This document shows, piece by piece, positions 1 to 5,271 of a stretch of 5,271 nucleotides of DNA. A model generated the notes under the pieces. It ran no database searches. It was not told the origin of the DNA and worked only from the letters and a program-made list of their open reading frames with translations. The first letter of the stretch is position 1; each line of letters begins with the position of its first letter. A program made the position numbers and the translations under genes. This DNA is from Acidimicrobiales bacterium (GTDB taxonomy: Bacteria; Actinomycetota; Acidimicrobiia; Acidimicrobiales; RAAP-2). The stretch lies in assembly GCA_017883105.1 (NCBI GenBank), contig JADGOF010000192.1:1-5271 (forward strand), in the 5' to 3' direction.

Positions 1-7
1 GCCCGGT

Positions 8-1312
8 ATGGCCCATCGCATCGAAGTCGAACTCACCAGTCAAACCGGGGACTCCACGTGGACGTGGCGCGCCGCCGGGGCCAAAAAGCCGCGCGGCACC
101 GTGGGAGGTAACCTGGTGCCGGAAGGGGCGGTCGTGGGTACCGTCCTACGCGCCGAGGTGGAGACCACCTTGGACGGCACCACCGTGACCGCCCTGTTGC
201 CGCTCAAGGCCAATGCCAAGAACGACCCGGGCAAGGCCGACCGGATCGAGGTCCTCGGGGCCCCGCAAAAGGGTCCCGATGTCAACGTGGTGCTGGCTCC
301 CAAGTCGAAGCGCCGTCGGGATGACCGAACAGAAGGACCCCGCGACGGAGCCCGACGCCCATCCGACCGCCGGCCCCGCGCCGAGGGCGGCGAACGCGGT
401 CAGCGCGGCGACGGACAGCAACGGGAACGGAGCGGATCGAGTACACCGAGCGAGGACGGCGGCAGTCCCCGTCGGCGCACCGGACCGGCACGCCCCGGTG
501 GCCGTGAATCGGGTGGACGCGACAACCCGCGCCGACCGGCGGCATCGACCGTCTACCGGAACGCTGCACTGGCCACCCTCAAGCCCGAACAGCTGCCGGT
601 GGCCGAACAGTTGGTCAAAGGCGGCATCCCCGCCGTGCGCCAGGCCATCGAGGAGCAGAACACCCGGGCCCGCGCCGAGGGCCGGCCCGAAGTCACGCCC
701 GGGCCCCTGCTGGCCCTGGCCGAGCAGCTGCGTCCGGTGGTCAACCTGGCCACCTGGAAGGACCGCGCCTCGGTCGCCCGCAACGCGGGCAAGGACATCC
801 CGCTGCGGGAACTGCGGTCGATCGTGGCCTCGTCTTCCACGGTGATCCTGGACGAAGAGGGCACCGAGATGGCGACCGCCCTGCGCACATCCCTCGATCA
901 ACGAGTAACCGCCCTGCGGGAGCGTTGGGTCGAGCGGATCACCACCTCGCTCGACGAAGGCCGCGTGGCCGACGCCGTACGTGCCTCGATCCGCCCTCCC
1001 GAACCCGCGACGCGGCTGTCCGCGGAGCTGGCGGTCCGTCTGGCCGACGCGGCCGGGACGGCCATGTCGGCCGAGACCTCACCCGAGGAGTGGCTCGCCC
1101 TGCTCGAGGTGGTGGTCGAGTCCCCGGTGCGCCGAACGGTCAAGCCGGCGGGCCTTCCTGCCGGCGCGGATGAATCGCTGCTCACTGCGGCCCGCAAGGC
1201 CTCCGGATACGTCCCCGAACTGGCCCGCCTGATGGGCATCCCCATTCCCCCTCCGCCCGGTCCCCGCCGCCCGGTGCCAGCCCGCAGCGGACCGGGTCGC
1301 CGAGCATCCTGA
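8..1312 (+). CDS. Conserved protein of unknown function with basic linker (434 aa)
   Basis: I do not recognise a named family; it resembles uncharacterised proteins I associate with Acidimicrobiia. Three parts are visible. Residues 1-96 are beta-rich (alternating hydrophobic stretches such as IEVEL and TVTALLPL, a WTWRAAGA segment, many Gly turns) and could be a small barrel. Residues 98-178 are a low-complexity linker full of Arg, Gly, Pro, Ser and acidic residues, with runs such as KRRR and PRRR, likely disordered and possibly nucleic-acid binding. Residues 183-412 form a mostly helical domain containing PEQLPVAEQLVKGG, an SLDEGRVADAVRASIRPP segment and SPVRRTVKPAGLPAG. The last 20 residues are Pro/Arg-rich. 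There is no signal peptide or membrane segment, so it is probably cytoplasmic. The ATG at 8 is chosen because the N-terminal domain begins immediately; the ribosome-binding region lies outside the window. RNA or DNA binding is only an inference from charge. The gene converges on the acetyltransferase gene. Confidence 0.85.
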   Translation: MAHRIEVELTSQTGDSTWTWRAAGAKKPRGTVGGNLVPEGAVVGTVLRAEVETTLDGTTVTALLPLKANAKNDPGKADRIEVLGAPQKGPDVNVVLAPKSKRRRDDRTEGPRDGARRPSDRRPRAEGGERGQRGDGQQRERSGSSTPSEDGGSPRRRTGPARPGGRESGGRDNPRRPAASTVYRNAALATLKPEQLPVAEQLVKGGIPAVRQAIEEQNTRARAEGRPEVTPGPLLALAEQLRPVVNLATWKDRASVARNAGKDIPLRELRSIVASSSTVILDEEGTEMATALRTSLDQRVTALRERWVERITTSLDEGRVADAVRASIRPPEPATRLSAELAVRLADAAGTAMSAETSPEEWLALLEVVVESPVRRTVKPAGLPAGADESLLTAARKASGYVPELARLMGIPIPPPPGPRRPVPARSGPGRRAS

Positions 1313-1349
1313 TCGACGGACCGTGGGCGTTGGTCGAACCACCCCGGAT

Positions 1350-1826
1350 TCAGTCCAGGGCGAGGTACATGGTGAGCATGCGGGCCTTGAAGCCTGCCGT
1401 CTCGAAGAAGTTCTTGGCCCCCCGGTCGCCGGGGAGGGCAACGCCTTCGACACCCCGGCATCCCTGATCCCTGATCCAGGCCAGTACGGCGTCCATCAGC
1501 AGCCGTCCGAGGCCCACACCGCGGGCCTCAGGCTCCACGTAGCAGGCATCGAGGATCCCCCGCCTCCCCAGGGTGCCCAGGTCTTCCACGTGGCACAGGG
1601 CGAAGCCGGTGACCACCTGGTCGAGCGTGCCCACCAGCGCCAGACGCCCGGGGTCGGCCAGGACGTCGGTCAATCGTCCGAGATGGAAGTCCCGGTCCGA
1701 GACCGCCCAGCCGGGGTCGGGGGCCAACGAAGCACCACGTGAGGACCCAATCGCCTCGACGAACTCACCGGACAACTCGAGAAAACGCTCCGCGTCATCC
1801 GCGGTCGCCGTGCGCACCGACTCCAC
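1350..1826 (-). CDS. GNAT-family N-acetyltransferase (158 aa)
   Basis: A single-domain GCN5-related N-acetyltransferase, expected to move an acetyl group from acetyl-CoA to an amine; the substrate cannot be told. The acetyl-CoA pyrophosphate loop (motif A, R/Q-x-x-G-x-G) is R102-G-V-G-L-G107, directly after the beta-4 strand ILDACYVEPEA (91-101) and leading into helix GRLLMDAVLAWIRDQG. Motif B is present as KNFFETAGFKAR (138-149), with the usual aromatic-Glu-x-x-GF pattern, followed by a final strand MLTMYLAL. Length is normal for the family and the domain looks intact. Translation starts at GTG (1824-1826), supported by a strong purine run just upstream. It is the last gene of a probable three-gene minus-strand operon, 36 bp after the 183-aa gene. 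Its stop lies 37 bp from the stop of the convergent 434-aa gene, with only a weak 4-bp hairpin (1331-1341) between them and no clear terminator. The family call is firm; the role is open. Confidence 0.93.
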   Translation of the reverse strand: MESVRTATADDAERFLELSGEFVEAIGSSRGASLAPDPGWAVSDRDFHLGRLTDVLADPGRLALVGTLDQVVTGFALCHVEDLGTLGRRGILDACYVEPEARGVGLGRLLMDAVLAWIRDQGCRGVEGVALPGDRGAKNFFETAGFKARMLTMYLALD

Positions 1827-1829
1827 GTT

Positions 1830-1838
1830 CCCTCCCCC
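1830..1838 (-). promoter_or_regulatory. Shine-Dalgarno sequence of the GNAT gene
   Basis: On the minus strand the bases read GGGGGAGGG, then AAC, then the GTG start. The GGAGG core is only 4 nt from this GTG, which is tight. The next in-frame GTG (1815-1817) would be 13 nt away, so the first GTG is the better start. Confidence 0.6.
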
Positions 1839-1862
1839 GATCTGTAGCCCCGGCGGCCCGGG

Positions 1863-2414
1863 CTATGAGCGCTCGTCGAGCAGTTGGTCGACCCGGTTCA
1901 GAATGGTCCGCCGCCCGCGGGTCGAGAGCTCATAGGCGCGCACCGACACCAGTTCCTCGCGGTTGAGCCCGTCGAGACGCTGGACCACCTGGGACGCCGA
2001 CAGGGTGTCGAACCCAGGTATCGAAAGGGTCGACACATCCGGAATGTGCCCGTTGACCGTGGTGGGCACCGGACGGTTCGGCTCCTCCGCCGGACGGTCC
2101 GTCACCGTTGGCGACGTCCCTGACGGTGGCCGGTGCGACTCGACCGGGCCGTGTCCGACATCGGGAGCACCGTCACGGCGGAGCAGTCCGTCGGAACGAC
2201 GGCGGAGCTCGTGCTGCCCCGCCTTGACCACCAACTTGCCGACGGCCCGCGCCGACGAGACCCGGACGCCCAGACGCTCCCGCCCTCGCTCGGCGAGCTT
2301 GGGGAACTCTTCCACCACCGACACCACGATGCCGACGGGAGCGAAGACCAAGGCATCCAGCAACCGATCGGTCAGCGCGGTGTCCTCTGCGTCTTCATCG
2401 TTTCGCTCTGGCAT
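1863..2414 (-). CDS. Two-part protein of unknown function (183 aa)
   Basis: Not a family I can name. After an acidic start (PERNDEDAEDT), residues 14-73 form an amphipathic helical region. It contains a short hydrophobic stretch, LLDALVFAPVGIVVSVV (18-34), too short and interrupted to call a clear membrane span but possibly membrane-associating, and then a basic helix AERGRERLGVRVSSARAVGKLVVKAGQHELRRR. Residues 80-128 are a Pro/Ser/Thr-rich, probably disordered linker. Residues 131-180 are a compact helical unit (PGFDTLSASQVVQRLDGLNREELVSVRAYE followed by a GRRTILNRVDQLL stretch). It is reminiscent of small C-terminal helical modules I recall from other actinobacterial hypothetical proteins. 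The ATG start is supported by AGGGA at 2421-2425, 6 nt upstream. The gene begins 12 bp after the stop of the zinc-ribbon gene, so translation may be coupled. A role at the membrane or on a nucleic acid is speculation. Confidence 0.85.
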   Translation of the reverse strand: MPERNDEDAEDTALTDRLLDALVFAPVGIVVSVVEEFPKLAERGRERLGVRVSSARAVGKLVVKAGQHELRRRSDGLLRRDGAPDVGHGPVESHRPPSGTSPTVTDRPAEEPNRPVPTTVNGHIPDVSTLSIPGFDTLSASQVVQRLDGLNREELVSVRAYELSTRGRRTILNRVDQLLDERS

Positions 2415-2426
2415 GGTCGGTCCCTG

Positions 2427-2906
2427 TCACACGCAGTCGCGGCAGAGCATCTTCTTCCGGTCCGCCAACTGGTTGGGATGCTTGACCAGAAAGCACGACC
2501 GGCAGACGAACTCGCCGGGCTGCTTCGGGAGCACCCGCTCCACGCCATCGCCGGTGCGGTCCTCGGGCTCAGGAGTGTCCTCGTCGTCCTCGACCTCCTC
2601 GACAACTAACCGCTCCTTCAAGATGGTGTCCAGGCTGGCCTCGACGTCCTCGTCGTCGGGCTCCTCCTCGTCGTCGGGCTCCTCCTCGTCGGTGGCCGCC
2701 CCCGACTTGGTGGGCGCCTTGGCGTCGACCACCGGCACCTCGACGTCGACTTCCTCGACGACCACGGCAATGGAATCGGCGTCATCATCCTCGTCGGCGA
2801 TGACCAGGACGTCTACTTCAATCAGGTCGTCGTCGACCCCCAGCTCATCGAGGTCTCCCTCGATGAGCTCTTCAGGTCCTTCGACTTCGTCGAGTTCTTG
2901 TGGCAT
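2427..2906 (-). CDS. DUF4193-like acidic zinc-ribbon protein (159 aa)
   Basis: The C-terminus matches the signature of DUF4193, a small actinobacterial family: VLPKQPGEFVCRSCFLV then a CRDCV end. Four cysteines (C135, C138, C155, C158; C-x2-C-x16-C-x2-C) should bind one zinc. The closing residues after the last cysteine pair are typical of the family. The rest, residues 1-120, is extremely acidic and low in complexity, with many Asp/Glu runs and two copies of EEEPDDE around residues 74-86, so it is probably disordered. Family members I recall are about 100 aa, so this one is longer, mainly through the acidic part. The biochemical function of the family is unknown; a polyanionic, nucleic-acid-mimicking or protein-docking role is conceivable. 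Start is ATG 2904-2906; only a weak purine stretch (GAAAG) precedes it. It is the first gene of the probable operon with the 183-aa and GNAT genes. A TATGCT hexamer at 2936-2941 could be its -10 box, but no good -35 accompanies it. Confidence 0.85.
   Translation of the reverse strand: MPQELDEVEGPEELIEGDLDELGVDDDLIEVDVLVIADEDDDADSIAVVVEEVDVEVPVVDAKAPTKSGAATDEEEPDDEEEPDDEDVEASLDTILKERLVVEEVEDDEDTPEPEDRTGDGVERVLPKQPGEFVCRSCFLVKHPNQLADRKKMLCRDCV
2651..2686. repeat. Perfect 18-bp tandem duplication inside the zinc-ribbon gene
   Basis: Two identical, adjacent 18-bp units (2651-2668 and 2669-2686) with a few matching bases on either side. The unit is a multiple of three, so the frame is kept and the protein gains a second EEEPDDE-type segment. 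It looks like slippage within acidic-codon repeats and not a regulatory element. Confidence 0.8.
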
Positions 2907-3142
2907 CTCGGTCTTTCAGTGGTGAGTTGGGCGGGAGCATAGACGGTTCCGTCGGCTTCTCGTTCATCTGTCGTCGGCGGATCGGACGAGTACACGCTCC
3001 CGCTCGTCATCCGGCCCGGGCCGTCTCCCGGGCGACACGGTGAGGACTGACGGCATCCGCACTCTTTTCAAGGCGCTGTCCGACCGATTTGTAGCCGCCC
3101 GGGTCGGAACGTCCCAGGTGGACAACGAACATCAGGCGGTCA

Positions 3143-3231
3143 GGCCCGGGGGTCTTTGGCACCATTTCCCCGTTACCTTCGGTTCGCACCGCCGGTCCCG
3201 GGGGAATGTTTTCTACTCGATCCCCTGGGCC
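3143..3231 (-). ncRNA. Candidate structured RNA element, class unknown
   Basis: On the minus strand four stems nest inside each other. The outer stem pairs 3222-3231 (GGCCCAGGGG) with 3143-3152 (CCCCCGGGCC), 9 of 10 pairs. Within it, 3201-3207 (ATTCCCC) pairs with 3164-3171 (GGGGAAAT, one bulged A), then ACC (3194-3196) with GGT (3175-3177). Innermost is CGGT-GCGA-ACCG (3180-3191), a GNRA tetraloop. The two inner stems are separated by GG opposite AA, which can form tandem G-A pairs. GNRA and G-A pairs exist only when this strand is transcribed, so the minus strand is favoured. I could not match it to any riboswitch or housekeeping RNA. The pairing was found by eye without folding energies, and G+C-rich DNA gives chance stems. 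Confidence 0.28.
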
Positions 3232-3323
3232 TTCCTCCACCTCTCAAAGCGTCCCCCCCCTCAGGTCGCACCTCGTGGCCGACACCGCGTAGCGCGCCCC
3301 GTGGGGCGACTGGGACTGGGCGA

Positions 3324-3354
3324 ACGATAGGCCACGCACACCGTGGGTCGTCAA
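3324..3354 (-). promoter_or_regulatory. Possible promoter behind the thyX terminator
   Basis: On the minus strand TTGACG (3349-3354) could be a -35 box and TATCGT (3324-3329) a -10 box, with a 19-bp spacer, which is longer than ideal. It would start transcription near 3316, just downstream of the thyX hairpin, and give either a 400-nt leader to the zinc-ribbon gene or a small RNA. Based on motif match only. Confidence 0.28.
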
Positions 3355-3373
3355 ATGGGAAACATACCTGTTC

Positions 3374-3401
3374 ACCTGGGATGATGCGAAACATCCCAGG
3401 T
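3374..3401 (-). terminator. Hairpin at the end of thyX, probable terminator
   Basis: A perfect 10-bp inverted repeat, ACCTGGGATG (3374-3383) and CATCCCAGGT (3392-3401), with an 8-nt loop. Its first base on the minus strand is the last base of the thyX TGA stop codon. There is no long T-run after it (GAACAGGTATGTTTCCC follows), which is common for actinobacterial terminators but also fits an mRNA-stabilising 3' hairpin. Confidence 0.6.
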
Positions 3402-5059
3402 CAGGGGGTTACGGTATTTCCTGCAGCGGACATGGAATTCCGTTTTCCTTCGGCCCGGCGCTCGGACGCAAGCCGCTCGAGTCCCTCGGAGCTGAAATCA
3501 ACGTGCGACATGGCTTCGGCCAACAGGCGGTGCCCGGCCTGGTCGGCGATCAACCGGTGCATCTCGTGGGCCACCCAGCGGTAGCTGGCATGGCCCTGCG
3601 GGCCCGACCGGAGCTCCAACAGGTGCATGGCCTCTCGGGCGTTCATCTGCATCGAGTACCGGATCCGGTAGGCCAGGGCGACAGCGTAGGCCGACTCGAC
3701 CGGAAACGCCGCATGAAGGGACTCGGACAGCTCACGGGACCGCTCCACCGACGCCACGTACCGGTCACCCAGACCGGCTTCCTCCACCACTTCGGGGACG
3801 TCGTAGCCCAGTGTCGTGCCGAGGCTCTGCCACTCGATGGTCAGCATGCGGTGACGCTGCAGATCGCGGAACGCGCCGTAGTCGGTGACCACGTCGAAGC
3901 GGTAGCCGGTGCGCTCGAAGGCCCGTCCCGGTCGGTGGCGCCGGTTCTCCCGGTTCCCGACGTAGGTCCGCAGCAGCGACCGTTTCTCCTCGGCCCCGAG
4001 CAGGCCGACCCGCCGGGCCACCTCCGCCTCCGAGGAGTCGGTCATCGGGGCGCAGATGGCGGCGATGACCTTGTCCTCACCGTCCGGGTCGAAATCGAGC
4101 AGAGTCACCGACGGACACCCGGACGGACCGCCCACCGGGTGGTCGGCCGGGGCCACCAGGTCGGGGAACAACTCCTCCACCAGTCGACCGGTCTCGACGC
4201 GGGTCCGGTCCAGATAGTCGGTCCACGCCCCACCCCGGTCGGGCCGGTCAACCCGCTGTAGGAACGACGGGATGACCTTGCGGAGCTCCTCGAGCATCAG
4301 CTCCGCGTAGGAGCGGGCTTCGGGAAGCGGATGGGACCGCATGCGCATCAGCAGCATCTCGTAGGACTGGCCGGTGCCGTAGATGCCCACGTTGGAGAGG
4401 GAGCCTGCCGGCAGGAGGCCTCGCAGGGCGTCCAGGCCCTTGGCCTTGATCGCTTGGCGGTAGACGAAATCGGAGTCACCGGGTTGACGGGGATGGCGTA
4501 CCGTCAGCCACGCCTGGGACTCTTCGAGCAGCTCGCTGTAGGTGTCGAACATCCGGTCCATCTCGCCCACGTAGCGGGCACCGAGCGGCGAGTCGAGCAA
4601 GCCCGGGTCGCGGTAGTAGCGGTAGTGCCCGGTGGTCAGCCGCCGGTTGTAGGGAATGTAGCGGGTGGACTGCTCAAGATAGGCCATCAGCCTCCCCCAC
4701 TCGAGCACCTTGGTCAGCACATTGGACGCCTGCTCGCAGGCCAGATGCACGCCGCCCAGCTGGGCCACCGAATCGTCGCCGTACTCGAAAAAGACCTTCT
4801 CGTAGAGCTCCACCGCCCGTTTGAGGCCGACCGTGGCATCGACCGTGGCGTCCCCGGTGATGTCCAGCTCTCCTACGAATTCGTCCAGAAACAGGCGGCG
4901 CAGGCTCTTGTCCGATCGCGAGTACCGGGCGAACAGTGCCCCCTTCACCACTTCCGGCAGATTGACCAGGGCAAAGACGGGCCGGTCGAGGTTGGTCACG
5001 TACCGACGGAGGATATCCTCCTCCTCAGCGCTGAATGTCTCTACGGCGTAGGGGAACAT
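3401..5059 (-). CDS. thyX: Two-domain ThyX-like flavin-dependent thymidylate synthase (552 aa)
   Basis: ThyX makes dTMP from dUMP using methylene-tetrahydrofolate, FAD and NADPH. Ordinary ThyX is about 220-270 aa; this protein holds two ThyX-like halves (about 30-270 and 315-520). The signature RHR-x7-S is intact in the C-terminal half (R402-H403-R404 to S412), as is MNAREAMHLLELR (472-484) with N473, R475 and R484. In the N-terminal half the same place reads W121-G122-R123-x7-S131, so Arg-His are lost. However, the following EQSTRY (129-134) is canonical where the other half reads WQSLGT, and R213-GLLP matches the R-x-x-L-P arginine. The halves therefore look complementary. Start is ATG 5057-5059, preceded in frame by a stop 12 nt upstream; no Shine-Dalgarno is evident, suggesting coupling to the helicase gene. 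The family assignment is firm. Catalytic activity is likely but not certain, because the layout departs from the single-domain enzyme. Confidence 0.9.
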   Translation of the reverse strand: MFPYAVETFSAEEEDILRRYVTNLDRPVFALVNLPEVVKGALFARYSRSDKSLRRLFLDEFVGELDITGDATVDATVGLKRAVELYEKVFFEYGDDSVAQLGGVHLACEQASNVLTKVLEWGRLMAYLEQSTRYIPYNRRLTTGHYRYYRDPGLLDSPLGARYVGEMDRMFDTYSELLEESQAWLTVRHPRQPGDSDFVYRQAIKAKGLDALRGLLPAGSLSNVGIYGTGQSYEMLLMRMRSHPLPEARSYAELMLEELRKVIPSFLQRVDRPDRGGAWTDYLDRTRVETGRLVEELFPDLVAPADHPVGGPSGCPSVTLLDFDPDGEDKVIAAICAPMTDSSEAEVARRVGLLGAEEKRSLLRTYVGNRENRRHRPGRAFERTGYRFDVVTDYGAFRDLQRHRMLTIEWQSLGTTLGYDVPEVVEEAGLGDRYVASVERSRELSESLHAAFPVESAYAVALAYRIRYSMQMNAREAMHLLELRSGPQGHASYRWVAHEMHRLIADQAGHRLLAEAMSHVDFSSEGLERLASERRAEGKRNSMSAAGNTVTP

Positions 5060-5071
5060 GCCCGGATCACA

Positions 5072-5271
5072 CTACGACGGCTCCGGCCCGTCAGTGGCGG
5101 ACCCCACCGATCCCGGGTCGTCCGCGCCCACCACTCCGCGCCGGATCAGGGCCACGGCCAACTGGGCGGCGTCCCGGGTGGCCGGCTCGGGGGCGACCTG
5201 GGCCAGCTGGCGGACCAGGTCGATCAACTGGCGGATGTTCCGGACGAAGTCACCGGGGGCGACCTCGGTCT
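5072..5271 (-). CDS. helY: SKI2/HelY-type RNA helicase, C-terminal end only (DSHCT domain)
   Basis: The last 65 residues of a larger protein whose 5' part lies beyond the right edge of the window. The segment APGDFVRNIRQLIDLVRQLAQ, then a short loop (VAPEPATR), then AAQLAVALIRRGVV has the pattern of the end of the DSHCT (DOB1/SKI2/HelY-like C-terminal) domain: G-D-F-V-R followed by two helices and R-R-G-V-V. It closes with a Gly/Ser/Asp-rich tail and TAG (5072-5074). Full-length relatives are DEAD/DEAH-type ATP-dependent RNA helicases of superfamily 2 involved in RNA processing or decay; none of the helicase motifs fall inside this window. The symbol is a best guess by analogy with mycobacterial HelY. 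The gene ends 12 bp before thyX on the same strand, in the same frame. Confidence 0.75.
   Translation of the reverse strand, partial: TEVAPGDFVRNIRQLIDLVRQLAQVAPEPATRDAAQLAVALIRRGVVGADDPGSVGSATDGPEPS

Larger units (their letters stand above)
2907..3373. other. Intergenic region without a convincing gene; several stem-loops
   Basis: This stretch separates thyX from the zinc-ribbon operon, all on the minus strand. Open frames here are short, have no recognisable protein pattern and have a weaker third-position G+C bias than the neighbours. From the thyX side it holds a possible promoter (3324-3354), a G+C-rich hairpin (3295-3308), a nested-stem region (3143-3231), and a 7-bp stem with a 16-nt loop (3079-3085 with 3102-3108). 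It ends with a strong 7-bp stem with a 6-nt loop (3014-3020 with 3027-3033, GCCCGGG/CCCGGGC). None of these has a T-run after it on either strand. The last 35 bp before the zinc-ribbon start contain a possible -10 box. The content suggests either a long structured 5' leader of the operon or a separate small RNA. Confidence 0.5.

Noticed and set aside
146..901. 251-codon minus-strand frame
   Set aside because: Antisense to the 434-aa gene, with a Gly/Arg/His composition typical of a shadow frame and no motif.
1313..1349. Bidirectional terminator between the convergent genes
   Set aside because: Only a 4-bp stem with a 3-nt loop (1331-1341) is present, with no T-run on either strand.
1963..2925. 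Long plus-strand frame, very rich in serine
   Set aside because: It is the antisense of the Asp/Glu-rich zinc-ribbon gene and the 183-aa gene; the serine bias is just the complement of acidic codons.
2822..3010. Short minus-strand frame running into the start of the zinc-ribbon gene
   Set aside because: Low-complexity Ser/Thr/Lys composition, no Shine-Dalgarno, and it overlaps a gene with a firm family match in another frame.
3181..3190. GGTTCGCACC on the plus strand, like a tRNA T-loop
   Set aside because: The flanks form a 4-bp stem with a 4-nt loop, and there is no acceptor, D-arm or anticodon arm around it.
3007..3240. Minus-strand open frame of 77 codons (or 52 from an inner ATG) in the intergenic region
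   Set aside because: An inner ATG has an acceptable purine stretch upstream, but the protein shows no recognisable pattern. About two thirds of the codons I counted from the Met-Phe-Val segment onward end in G or C, weaker than in the neighbours, and the frame overlaps the nested stems. A small protein cannot be fully excluded.
3143..3300. Possible match to a known riboswitch (SAM-I-like GAGAGGTGGAGG and GGTGCC pieces; c-di-GMP-like CAAAG near GGCCT; ydaO-like GGTAACGGGG)
   Set aside because: Each resemblance covers only a few bases; the remaining conserved core and the stem order of each class are missing.
3503..4261. 252-codon plus-strand frame
   Set aside because: It lies wholly antisense to the well-supported ThyX gene and has no domain pattern; such frames are common opposite G+C-rich genes.

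Overview
The window is high-G+C DNA that looks like an actinobacterial chromosome, most likely of the class Acidimicrobiia. This is inferred from three things. One gene encodes a DUF4193-type zinc-ribbon protein, a family I know only from Actinobacteria. A two-domain ThyX-like thymidylate synthase sits directly behind the 3' end of a SKI2/HelY-type RNA helicase. The long first gene resembles uncharacterised proteins I associate with Acidimicrobiia. No rRNA, tRNA, CRISPR array, insertion sequence or phage gene is visible.

Layout: (1) 8-1312, plus strand, a 434-aa protein with a beta-rich N-terminal domain, a strongly basic low-complexity linker and a helical C-terminal domain; function unknown. 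(2) 1350-2906, minus strand, read right to left, three close-packed genes: a 159-aa acidic zinc-ribbon protein (DUF4193-like), a 183-aa two-part protein of unknown function, and a 158-aa GNAT acetyltransferase. The gaps are 12 and 36 bp and Shine-Dalgarno sequences are visible, so this is probably one operon. It converges on gene 1 across only 37 bp. (3) 2907-3400, about 490 bp without a convincing gene. It holds a perfect 10-bp hairpin at the thyX stop codon, a possible promoter, and a set of nested stems on the minus strand that look more like structured RNA than coding DNA. (4) 3401-5059, minus strand, the 552-aa double ThyX protein. (5) 5072-5271, minus strand, the last 65 codons of the RNA helicase. 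Helicase and thyX are 12 bp apart and lie in the same reading frame, so they are probably co-transcribed.

The most notable protein observation concerns the double ThyX. The canonical active-site residues appear to be divided between the two halves. The C-terminal half keeps RHR-x7-S and the later N-x-R and Arg positions. The N-terminal half has lost RHR but keeps the E-x-S-x-R-Y segment and the R-x-x-L-P arginine. This suggests an internal duplication in which each half kept a different part of one composite site. The most notable non-coding observation is the nested-stem region on the minus strand at about 3143-3231. It has a GCGA tetraloop and tandem G-A mismatches, and I could not assign it to any known RNA class.

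No metabolic link between the genes is evident beyond housekeeping roles (dTMP synthesis, RNA unwinding). Nothing here resembles a defence system or a mobile element.
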